Assembly: GCA_003151595.1 (NCBI GenBank)
Contig: PLXW01000102.1
Span: 27,112-91,111, forward strand
DNA length: 64,000 nt
Source of the DNA: Myxococcales bacterium
Lineage (GTDB): Bacteria; Myxococcota; Polyangia; Polyangiales; Polyangiaceae
Reading direction: 5' to 3'
Shown: positions 9,007 through 16,651 of the stretch, piece after piece
How the letters are laid out: each line of letters opens with the position of its first letter
Position numbering within the stretch: the stretch's first letter is position 1
Notes under the pieces: model-generated
What the model was told of the DNA's origin: nothing
Database searches by the model: none
What the model saw: the letters and a program-made list of their open reading frames with translations, nothing else
Program-made: the position numbers and the translations under genes

Positions 9007-10413
9007 CTACAGCACGAGCCTCATCGTCATCAACACCGACCGCAACCCCGCCTGCGGCGTGTGCGCAATGTTCGTCGGCTGATTCAGCTCGTCCAGCGTG
9101 TACTGCGCATACCGAAGCCCGAGCGCGAGCATCGGCGCAAGCCAGGACGTGGTCCCCACGTTGACATAGCGATTCCGCGAGATGATCCCCCTCGGCCCCA
9201 CCTGTGACTCGTCCACGACGTACTGCACTCCGAAGCCGTCGTAGTTGCCGAACTTCTTCTGGTAGTTGAATTCGAGGCCCAAGCCGTACGCGATGCCCGT
9301 GTACTTGTCGGCCGACACGATGTTCGTGTTGTTCAGATTGATCGTGTCGTTCTTGCCGTACGACAGGTTCAGGTACGGCATGAACATGTTGTCGTTGATG
9401 TGGCCTGCGATGTTGAAGCGCGTGTTGTAGCCGCGGAGCACGGGCTTGCCCCCCTCCGACGCACCCGGATTGACCAGGAAGTATTGGAGCGCCGACTTCG
9501 CCTCGACGAATTCGTTCTTGTAGAGGATCGACGGCGTGAGCACGTACGACTGAAACTCGTCGTCCGGGTAGCCGTTGATGTCGGTGCGGGTCGCCGAAGC
9601 CGCCTGGTAGAAGATGGCCGAGTAGGGGGGGAACGAGCCGCCGAACTCGAGGATGGCGCTCGACGACGTCGGGTTGCCCGCGTTGGCGGCGAGGCCCAGG
9701 CGAAGACCCGGCGCGACCTCGGCGGTGCCGCGGACGCCGTTGCCCAGGTTGAATCCGTCGAAGAGCAGCGCATCGCGCGTGGCGCCGTCCTCGAGGAAGA
9801 CGTCCGCCACGTGGTTCGAGAAGTAGTCGACGCTCGCCTCGTCGATCACGCGACCGACCTCGACGGACCACCTTCCCTTCGCGAGGTGGATGACTTGCTT
9901 TCTCACCTGAAGGGACGCCTGCCCCTCGAAGACGCTCGTGCCATGGAGGCTCGCGCCGCCGTTGGCCATGAGCTCGCTCTCGAACGAGATCCACGGGAGC
10001 AGGTCGCCGCGGACCCCGAAGTCCGAGAGCATGATCGCCGAGCCGCGCGCGGCGGCGTCGAGCCCGGGCCCCTGAATGGGAACGTCGAACTTGGCGCCGC
10101 CCACGATGGACGCGAACGGGTGCAGGCGCGGGTAGGGCTTCGGCTTCGCCTCCGTCGAGGTTCCCTCGGGCTCGTCGGAGTCTTGCTGATCCTGGGTGGG
10201 AGGCGCCGCCTCGTACTCCGTGTGCGCGGCCGCGGGGGCGGGGGGCGCGTCGTGCTTCCGCTTCGGAGACGGCGGTGTCGTCGGCTCGGGCGCGGTGGCG
10301 TCCGGCGTGACGGGCGAATCGTCCTGGGCCAGCGCCGCGGACACGGTCAGGAGGAGCGCGCCCCCCGCGAAGAGCGCGAGGAGCGGGCGCGTGAAACGGG
10401 CAATCGTCTTCAA
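9007..10413 (-). CDS. Outer-membrane porin-like beta-barrel protein
   Basis: A 468-residue exported protein. A Sec signal ends near residue 30 (LTVSAALAQDD). It is followed by a Pro/Ala/Glu-rich linker to about residue 90, then a long run of alternating hydrophobic/polar strands with Gly and aromatic residues ending in MTMRLVL, as expected for an outer-membrane barrel. The arrangement resembles phosphate-selective or uptake porins of the OprO/P sort, but I cannot name a substrate. It starts 7 bases after the stop of the upstream lipase gene, so the two are very likely co-transcribed. It may admit products released by the esterase and lipase. The barrel call is from composition and pattern. 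Confidence 0.8.
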   Translation of the reverse strand: MKTIARFTRPLLALFAGGALLLTVSAALAQDDSPVTPDATAPEPTTPPSPKRKHDAPPAPAAAHTEYEAAPPTQDQQDSDEPEGTSTEAKPKPYPRLHPFASIVGGAKFDVPIQGPGLDAAARGSAIMLSDFGVRGDLLPWISFESELMANGGASLHGTSVFEGQASLQVRKQVIHLAKGRWSVEVGRVIDEASVDYFSNHVADVFLEDGATRDALLFDGFNLGNGVRGTAEVAPGLRLGLAANAGNPTSSSAILEFGGSFPPYSAIFYQAASATRTDINGYPDDEFQSYVLTPSILYKNEFVEAKSALQYFLVNPGASEGGKPVLRGYNTRFNIAGHINDNMFMPYLNLSYGKNDTINLNNTNIVSADKYTGIAYGLGLEFNYQKKFGNYDGFGVQYVVDESQVGPRGIISRNRYVNVGTTSWLAPMLALGLRYAQYTLDELNQPTNIAHTPQAGLRSVLMTMRLVL

Positions 10414-10420
10414 GGGACTG

Positions 10421-11668
10421 CTACTTCGTTTCGAGAGCGGCCTTGGCGATCGCGATGCCCTGCGCGCTGCGGATCGAGCCGAAGTGGTGCTCGAAGTTGG
10501 GGAAGAAGAAGTACCCCGTGCACGTGCTCATATCGCTCGGGTTGGTGCACACGCCATCTTGCACCTGGGTGACGGTCATGTTGTTCGCGCCATGGAGTCG
10601 CGCGGCCGTCTGAGAGACGAACTCGTCGAGCAGCGGTCCGTTCGCGGGGTCCGCGAACACGACGGTGGAGTAGACGACCGTGTTGCAGCCGCAGACGCCC
10701 GTCTGTCCATAGGCCGTGTTGCCGTCGCTGCAGGGCGTATCCCAGGACACCTCGTCCTGGATCCCATCCACGCCGCCCGGACCGTTCAGCGGAGCCTCGA
10801 AGGGGGTCGAGACATAGTTCGTGCGGTCGCCGAGCTGGCACGACGCGGCGCCAGCCATTCCCGGGACCTTGGGGTTCGCCTCCGACACGCACTCGGTCGA
10901 GTACGTCGACACGCCGTGATGCCCGCCCGACGCCAGATGGAGCGCGTGGATGCGCGCGAAGGGATGCTCTCCCTTGTTGAGCATGCGACGGAGGGCGTCG
11001 CGCACGATCGTCGGGCCCAGTGAGAAGGCCGCGATGTTGAACTGGCGCGTCGGGTACATCGCGAAGAGGCTCTCGAACAGGCTCTGGACGATCGGGACCG
11101 CCCAGGCGTGGTCATAGTTCTTCGACGGGTTGTTCGTGGTGTCCGTGGGCACCATGTCGTAACGCGCGTCGGACGCGTACACGTGGTAGCCGTCGGCCAC
11201 CAAGGTCTCCGCGATCATCGGCGTATGTGCCGGGTCCTTGGCGTAGGTCTCCCAGTTGTTGGGTGTCGACGAGTTGCCGTGAACCAGGATGATGATGGGT
11301 TTGGTGGTGTCCTCGTTCGCCGGCGTCCCGTAGTCCTTGGCCGCGCACGTGAAGCCGGGAATCACCGCAGGCGTGTAGCTCGCCGCGGTGCCGTCGAGCT
11401 CGGTGCGCGCCGACAGACCCGCCGTCGTACAGCCAGGGTGCGTCGTCAGATCGTCCATGTATGTGATGCCGGTCGAGTCGGGGACGGGTGTGAACGTCGC
11501 CGCGGCGCTGCACGTCCCCGCTTCGGTCGCCTGCGTGGCCGCGGGACCTGCGTCCTCGGTGACCGCCGGCGCCGGTGACAGACAGCCGGAGGCGAAGCAC
11601 GGAATCAGACATGGGATCGCGAGCGACGCGAGCGACAGACCGAAGTGATGGAATAGAACGCTAGGCAT
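10421..11668 (-). CDS. Secreted lipoprotein lipase / alpha-beta hydrolase
   Basis: A 415-residue hydrolase with a lipoprotein signal (CFASGC, Cys about 29), so probably membrane-anchored or secreted. The fold is visible from the oxyanion-hole HGNSSTPNNWETY (about 124-136) and the nucleophile elbow AFSLGPT. Here Ala replaces the first Gly of GxSxG, as in several bacterial lipases. A terminal FFFPNFEHHFGS may supply the catalytic His. Several Cys residues suggest disulfides. It acts on esters, probably triacylglycerols or polyesters; the substrate is inferred. It lies between a PHB-depolymerase-type esterase gene (48 bases upstream) and a porin gene (7 bases downstream). Confidence 0.82.
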   Translation of the reverse strand: MPSVLFHHFGLSLASLAIPCLIPCFASGCLSPAPAVTEDAGPAATQATEAGTCSAAATFTPVPDSTGITYMDDLTTHPGCTTAGLSARTELDGTAASYTPAVIPGFTCAAKDYGTPANEDTTKPIIILVHGNSSTPNNWETYAKDPAHTPMIAETLVADGYHVYASDARYDMVPTDTTNNPSKNYDHAWAVPIVQSLFESLFAMYPTRQFNIAAFSLGPTIVRDALRRMLNKGEHPFARIHALHLASGGHHGVSTYSTECVSEANPKVPGMAGAASCQLGDRTNYVSTPFEAPLNGPGGVDGIQDEVSWDTPCSDGNTAYGQTGVCGCNTVVYSTVVFADPANGPLLDEFVSQTAARLHGANNMTVTQVQDGVCTNPSDMSTCTGYFFFPNFEHHFGSIRSAQGIAIAKAALETK

Positions 11669-11716
11669 GACGAGGCTCCTTCGAATTCGAAATGAGGCGA
11701 AACAATGAGTGAACCG

Positions 11717-13120
11717 TCAGCGCGCGCGGTGGCGCGGGCGACGGCGCAGCGCTAGGGCGATGCCCAACGCCGCTGTGGCAAGTGCGAAGTCAGGCGACGG
11801 CGGCGCGCCGGGCGATGCGTTGCAGCCGAGTGTCTGGAGCGGGGGCGAATCTCCGAAGCCTGCACCTGCGTCGACACCCTGATTGGCGCCGCCGGAAGAG
11901 CCACCGCCGCTGCTCGAGGTGCCGCCGCTGCCGCTCGAAGAGCTCGAGCCGCTCGAGGAGCCGCTGCTACTGCCGCTACCGCCACTGCTGGAAGAGCCGC
12001 TTGCGTCCGCGGAGCCGCCTCCGTCGTCATCGCCGCCGCCGTCGCTGCTGCCACCACTGCTCGAGCCGGCGCCGGCGTCGCTGCTCCCCCCCTCGAGTCC
12101 GAGGAACCTGGCGACGTAGTCGATCGCGCAGATCCCCTCGGCGACGTCGTAGGTGTCGGCCGTTCCGCAGCCGTTCGTGGGGTCGATCGCCACCGCGTGC
12201 GCATTGCCGGTGAGCGTGTACGTCTCGACGCGAACGACACCGCTGGAGTCGGCGTACTCGGCGTGCGGGAAGCCGGCGACGGTGTTCGAGGTCGTCGGCG
12301 TCTGGCTCAGACCTTCCGCATCCGTCCACTGGGAGACGAGCTCCGGGAGGTTCGCCGAGTTGACGGTCATGTCCGAGGTCCCCTGCCATATCGAGATACG
12401 CGGGAGCGGCCCGGTGTAGCTCGGGTAGGCGTTCTTCACGAACGTGCCCCACTGCGCCGCCGTGTTCGAGACCGCGCCCGACTGGCAGGTCTCCGCGCTC
12501 GCGACGGAGTTCGCGCATCCGAAGGGGAGCCCCGAGAACGACGCGCCGCCGGCGAACACGTCGGGATACATCGCCAGCATCGCGACGGCGTACGCGGCGC
12601 CCGCCGAGAAGCCCGTCATGAAGACGCGCGACGTGTCGACCGAGTAGGTCGACTCCATGTACGTCACCATCTGGGCGACTGACTCGGCCTCGCCCTGGCC
12701 GCGCGTGATGTCGGCGAGGTTGCCGTACTCGCCCGCCCAGTTGAAGCACTCGACCGGGTTGTTGGCCGACGTCTGCTGCGGATAGACGAGATAGAATTTG
12801 TAGGTGTCAGCGAGCGCGTTCCACCCGGCGTTCTGGTAGCTCGACGCCGTCTCCGTGCAGCCGTGCAGCGCGAACACGACGGGCGCCTTCGACGGCATGC
12901 TTGCCGGCACGTACGTGAACATGTCGAGGCCACCGGGGTTCGTGCCGAACGACGAGACCTGCGTGAGCGTCGAGAGAGCCGCGGAGGTCGCGGCCATGGG
13001 CTCGGGGAGGGATCGTGTGGCGTCGCCGCAAGATGTCGTCGCGCCGACGAGAGCGACGAGAGCGATGCCGACGAGGCTGCGGTTCGAGAGGGTGAGCGAG
13101 GCGACGGAGCGGCGAGCCAT
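11717..13120 (-). CDS. PHB-depolymerase-family esterase with surface-anchoring tail
   Basis: A 467-residue secreted esterase. It has a lipoprotein-like signal (VGATTSC) and then the esterase/PHB depolymerase domain (about 55-340) with FALHGCTETASSY (oxyanion hole), GFSAGAAY (nucleophile Ser), SDMTVN (Asp) and GNAHAV (His). A Ser/Gly/Asp linker of about 90 residues follows. Last come a Cys (TLGCNAS), a hydrophobic segment and RRRPRHRAR, the layout of the MYXO-CTERM sorting signal. It should cut short-chain polyester or ester bonds outside the cell and stay on the surface. The ATG is chosen over the upstream GTG because GAAGGAGACTCCC precedes it. It is the first gene of a set with the lipase and porin. 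Confidence 0.88.
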   Translation of the reverse strand: MARRSVASLTLSNRSLVGIALVALVGATTSCGDATRSLPEPMAATSAALSTLTQVSSFGTNPGGLDMFTYVPASMPSKAPVVFALHGCTETASSYQNAGWNALADTYKFYLVYPQQTSANNPVECFNWAGEYGNLADITRGQGEAESVAQMVTYMESTYSVDTSRVFMTGFSAGAAYAVAMLAMYPDVFAGGASFSGLPFGCANSVASAETCQSGAVSNTAAQWGTFVKNAYPSYTGPLPRISIWQGTSDMTVNSANLPELVSQWTDAEGLSQTPTTSNTVAGFPHAEYADSSGVVRVETYTLTGNAHAVAIDPTNGCGTADTYDVAEGICAIDYVARFLGLEGGSSDAGAGSSSGGSSDGGGDDDGGGSADASGSSSSGGSGSSSGSSSGSSSSSGSGGTSSSGGGSSGGANQGVDAGAGFGDSPPLQTLGCNASPGAPPSPDFALATAALGIALALRRRPRHRAR

Positions 13121-13255
13121 GGGAGTCTCCTTCACGATTGCGAGGCCGCGTTCGCAACCGGCGTGCCGCGCGCACGCGCGCTCATATCCCCTGGTTTCTC
13201 AGCGGATCGGTGCGAGGGGCGCGTCGACGACGACGCGCTCGAGGCGGCGAGAGGG

Positions 13256-13273
13256 CGCGTCACGCGTGACGCG
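13256..13273. promoter_or_regulatory. 18-base perfect palindrome, candidate operator
   Basis: CGCGTCACGCGTGACGCG is its own reverse complement. It contains TCAC-GC-GTGA, superficially like the inverted core of CRP/FNR-type sites with the half-sites turned outward. It lies 136 bases from the esterase ATG and 184 from the operon ATG. A dimeric regulator is a reasonable guess. High G+C makes short palindromes common, but 18 perfect bases is notable. Confidence 0.45.
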
Positions 13274-13340
13274 GGCGCGCCGGGAGCGAGCGTCGAGCTG
13301 CGCGACCTGCCGTCCGTACGACGTCAGGTTGTTCGACCCG

Positions 13341-13375
13341 CATCGTGGCCCACCCGCGCCGAGTCATCCCGTCCG
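13341..13375 (+). repeat. Duplicated intergenic element, copy 2
   Basis: CATCGTGGCCCACCCGCGCC then GAGTCATCCCGTCCG. It matches 3558-3591 except for one extra G and one T/C change. It ends 82 bases before the ATG at 13458, in the same orientation and at about the same distance as copy 1 from its gene. Confidence 0.6.
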
Positions 13376-13457
13376 GTGTCGCGCAGTCTCGTCGGCCGCG
13401 TTGAATCACCTCAAGGAGCACCCCCTCTCCCTCGCGCACGGCGTTACGCTCGCGCCA

Positions 13458-14360
13458 ATGATCGCCGACCCCGATCTCGATCTCGATCCCATCGCCGTCC
13501 TCGAAGTCATCGCGCTCGCGCAAGTGGCGGCCGTCGCCAACGACCCGCGAGCCCGCTACGCCCTCCGCGTCTCCTTCTACGAAAAGTTCGGCTTCGGCGT
13601 CCCGGGCACCTGCTTCGCGGCGGGGTACGGCGACTCCGAGCTCGCGTTCCTTCAGTGGGAGATCCGCCGCGGCGTCTTGAACCCCATCACCGACGGCCCC
13701 GGCAGCGGCAGCCCGTGGTGGCGCGCGGTGAACGGCGCGTTCCTCTACTACGCGCAGCTCGCGCGGCTCGTGTGGGAAGCGCAGATCCCGAATCCGCAAG
13801 TCAGCAACGAGGTGCAGTACTGGCTCGACTACATCGCGCGCCCGTCGCCCGAGTCTTGGTACTGCGCGCACAACGCGAGCATCATCGCCGGCTACCTCGA
13901 TCCGCCCACGCGCGATCTCGCGCGCGCGGAGATCCCCGGCGAGCAGCTCTTCATGAACGAGGTGCTCTACCGACTGCTCTACGCCGAGTCGCTCGCCATC
14001 GGCTGGGCGATGGGCGAGATCGGACAAATCGCGGCCGACCCGCGCCTCTTCGCGGTGTGGCTCATCACGCAGATGACGGCCGTATACCCGTGCAACTACC
14101 CGCTCACGGCGGCCGACATCGCGAACGTCGAGCATCTCGGCACGACGCCCGAAGCGTGGATCGCCGACTTCATGGACGAGGGGCTCATCCTGCCGCACAT
14201 CACGGAGCTGTACGCGCTCGTCGCCGGTATCGTGCGTGCGCCCGAGCTCGAACGCGCGATCAAGAACGGCGTTCCCATCTATCCGGACCTGGCGCCGGAG
14301 GCGAAGGCGAAGCTGCTCGCGATCCGCGCCCAAATGCTCACGACAGGGGAGACCACGTGA
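13458..14360 (+). CDS. Conserved-looking cytoplasmic protein of unknown function
   Basis: I do not recognise this 300-residue protein. It has no signal peptide, is helix-rich and acidic, and is dense in aromatics and Ala (for example GSPWWRAVNGAFLYYAQLAR and YWLDYIARPSPESWY). It contains a handful of Cys (GVPGTCFAAG, YCAHNAS, YPCNYPL). The start ATG gives MIADPDLDLDPIAVLEVIAL; upstream in-frame sequence is low-complexity. Its stop overlaps the GTG of the next gene (GTGA), so it is translated with an FAD-dependent oxidoreductase and is likely its partner or substrate provider. First gene of the 13458-23065 operon. Confidence 0.75.
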   Translation: MIADPDLDLDPIAVLEVIALAQVAAVANDPRARYALRVSFYEKFGFGVPGTCFAAGYGDSELAFLQWEIRRGVLNPITDGPGSGSPWWRAVNGAFLYYAQLARLVWEAQIPNPQVSNEVQYWLDYIARPSPESWYCAHNASIIAGYLDPPTRDLARAEIPGEQLFMNEVLYRLLYAESLAIGWAMGEIGQIAADPRLFAVWLITQMTAVYPCNYPLTAADIANVEHLGTTPEAWIADFMDEGLILPHITELYALVAGIVRAPELERAIKNGVPIYPDLAPEAKAKLLAIRAQMLTTGETT

Positions 14361-16651
14361 AAAAGAAGATCGCCATCTTCGGCGCCGGCATGTCCGGCCT
14401 CGCCACCGCGTACACGCTCACCAACGATCCGGGTTGGTCCGACGTCTACGACGTGACCATCTACCAACTCGGTTGGCGCGTCGGCGGCAAGACCACCACG
14501 GGCCGTGGGAAGTTCGACCGCATCGAGGAGCACGGCATCCACATCCTTCAAGGGTGGTACGAGAACACCTTCGCGCTGCTTCGCGAGGTCTACGCCGAGC
14601 GCGCGGACCGCAAGCTCGATCCGAACAGCCCCTTCCAGGCCTGGACCGACGGCTTCACCACCGACGACGCGACGCTCCTCACCGAATGGATCCCCGGGCG
14701 CGGTTGGGTGAACTGGCCGCTCGTCTTCCCCACGAACAGCGCCACGCCCGGCGACGGCGTTCCGCTCAATCTGATGCAGCTCTTGAAGAAGGGGGCGGGC
14801 GTCTTCTTGGAGACGCTCCTCGGCTCGCCGTATCAGACCGGGCAGAGCGATCTCGTGAAGTGGATCCTCTCCTACTTCTATCCTCCGGGCTCGACGCCGC
14901 CGGGGATCGGCGCGCCCCCTCCGCTCCCGGTCGCGAGCTCGCGCCCGAAGCCGGCGTGGTGGCACACGGCGCTGCAAGCGGCGCGCGCCGCCCAAGGTTC
15001 GCCGCCCAACGGCGAGCCGCCGCTCCCGGACGATCTCGTCCTCGCGTACTACGCGCAGAAGACACTCCTCCCGCAGCTCGACGCGCCCCCCGGGGCGATG
15101 GCCGGCCCCGGTCTCCCGCATCCGCGCGAAGTGCTCGTCGGCATCTTGAGCGACGTGGTCGCGTGGCTCGAAGAGGTGTTCAAAGACGTCATCAACGTCG
15201 AAGACCGCGTCCGTCGCGTGCTCATCCTGCTCGACCTCGCCGTCGTGGCCACGGTGGGCCTCTTCGAAGACGTGTGGGACGGGAAGACGTTCGACTTCCG
15301 ACGGATCAACGACCTCGACTTCCGCGCGTGGATCGCGAAGCACGGCGCCACCGATCGCACGCTGCAATCGGTCGTCGTCCGCTTCCTGTACACCGGCACG
15401 TTCGCGAACCTCACCGGCGGCAACGACAACGGGGGCCTGCTCGCCGCCGGCTCCGCGCTCCGCTTCTTCCTCGAATCGGCTGGCTACAAGGGCTCGTTCG
15501 TCTGGAAGTTCAAAGCCGGCACCGGCGACACGATGGTCATGCCCTTCTACGAAGTGCTCGTCGCGCGCGGCGTGAAGTTCGAGCTCTTTCGCGAGGTGCA
15601 GAAGGTCCACTACTCGAGCACCGGCGCCATCGAGTGCATCGACGTCGGCGAGCAGGTGACGCTGAAAACGCCAGACACGTACGTGCCGTACATCACGGTC
15701 GACAACGTGCGCGCGTGGCCGGCGCACCCGCGTTACGAACAGATCAACGAAAAGGAAGCCGCCGAGCTCCAAGAGCGCCACGTCGATCTCGAAGAGCCGT
15801 GGGCCGACTGGAAGTGCCCGTGCTCGCGCACGCTGAAGAACGGGACCGACTTCGACATCGCCGTCCTCGCGATCCCGGTGGGCACGCTGAAGTGGATCTG
15901 CTCCGAGATCGTCGCCAACGTTCCGGCGTGGAAAGCGATGGTCGACAACGTCGCCACCGTCCAGACGCAAGCGATGCAGCTCTGGTTCTCGCGCGACCTC
16001 GCCGAGCTGGGGATGAACCTGAACGAGTGGGGCATGGCAGAGACCTGCGCGCCGAACACCGTCTCGTACGCGAACCCGATCTACTCGTGGATCGACATGT
16101 CGCTCGTGCTCCCGTTCGAGACGTGGCCCGCGGGGCACGAGCCGAAGCTGTGCCTCTACTACACGGGGCCTCTGGCCGACGCGCTCGACATCCCGCCGCC
16201 GGGGCGGAACGCGCATCGGTTTCCGGAGCAGCAGAAGGCGCGCGTCATGGCCGTCGCCGAGCAGTGGCTTCAAGACAACATGGGGTGGTTCTGGCCCAAG
16301 GGCACGAGGCCGGAAGCGCCCCAAGGTCTCGACCTCGGCCTCCTCACCGACGGCACGAACGAGAAGGCATCGCCCGCGCGGAAGTTCGCCGGGCAGTTCT
16401 TCCGGGCGAACGTCGCGCCGTGGCAGCGCTTCACGCTCGCCATCCCAGGCACCGAGAAGTTCCGTCTGAAGCCTGACGCCTCGGGCTTCACCAACATGTT
16501 CCTCACCGGCGACTGGACCGATTACGGAATGAACGTGGGGTACATCGAAGGGGCCATCACCTCCGGCGTGCTCGCCGGGAACGCGGTCATCGCCAGCCTC
16601 GGCTGCGGCGAGCCGCGTCAGCTCGTGCTCCCGACCGACCTCGCACGATGA
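14357..16651 (+). CDS. FAD-dependent amine-oxidase/desaturase-like oxidoreductase
   Basis: A 764-residue flavoenzyme. The N-terminal dinucleotide fold reads KKKIAIFGAGMSGLATAYTL, and the motif GWRVGGKTTTG just after the first beta-alpha-beta is typical of the flavin amine oxidase/phytoene desaturase superfamily. The C-terminus has the second FAD signature GDWTDYGMNVGYIEGAITSG. The protein is about 250 residues longer than usual. The extra sequence is in the middle (about 150-330), with a Pro-rich stretch and an amphipathic helical region. A CPCSRTL motif lies near residue 490. It starts on a GTG overlapping the previous stop, and its own stop overlaps the next ATG (ATGA). The substrate is unknown; carotenoids, amines or sterol-like lipids are all possible. 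Confidence 0.82.
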   Translation: MKKKIAIFGAGMSGLATAYTLTNDPGWSDVYDVTIYQLGWRVGGKTTTGRGKFDRIEEHGIHILQGWYENTFALLREVYAERADRKLDPNSPFQAWTDGFTTDDATLLTEWIPGRGWVNWPLVFPTNSATPGDGVPLNLMQLLKKGAGVFLETLLGSPYQTGQSDLVKWILSYFYPPGSTPPGIGAPPPLPVASSRPKPAWWHTALQAARAAQGSPPNGEPPLPDDLVLAYYAQKTLLPQLDAPPGAMAGPGLPHPREVLVGILSDVVAWLEEVFKDVINVEDRVRRVLILLDLAVVATVGLFEDVWDGKTFDFRRINDLDFRAWIAKHGATDRTLQSVVVRFLYTGTFANLTGGNDNGGLLAAGSALRFFLESAGYKGSFVWKFKAGTGDTMVMPFYEVLVARGVKFELFREVQKVHYSSTGAIECIDVGEQVTLKTPDTYVPYITVDNVRAWPAHPRYEQINEKEAAELQERHVDLEEPWADWKCPCSRTLKNGTDFDIAVLAIPVGTLKWICSEIVANVPAWKAMVDNVATVQTQAMQLWFSRDLAELGMNLNEWGMAETCAPNTVSYANPIYSWIDMSLVLPFETWPAGHEPKLCLYYTGPLADALDIPPPGRNAHRFPEQQKARVMAVAEQWLQDNMGWFWPKGTRPEAPQGLDLGLLTDGTNEKASPARKFAGQFFRANVAPWQRFTLAIPGTEKFRLKPDASGFTNMFLTGDWTDYGMNVGYIEGAITSGVLAGNAVIASLGCGEPRQLVLPTDLAR

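Larger units (their letters stand above)
13121..13457. promoter_or_regulatory. Divergent control region: esterase set versus cyclase operon
   Basis: These 337 bases separate the minus-strand esterase start and the plus-strand operon start, so promoters for both must lie here. It contains an 18-base perfect palindrome (13256-13273) and the second copy of the duplicated element (13341-13375), listed separately. No coding sequence is supported. No -35/-10 pair is convincing by eye. Confidence 0.55.

Noticed and set aside
13320..13331. GACGTCAGGTTG also found at 59194-59205
   Set aside because: A shared 12-mer is expected by chance many times in 64 kb of biased sequence.
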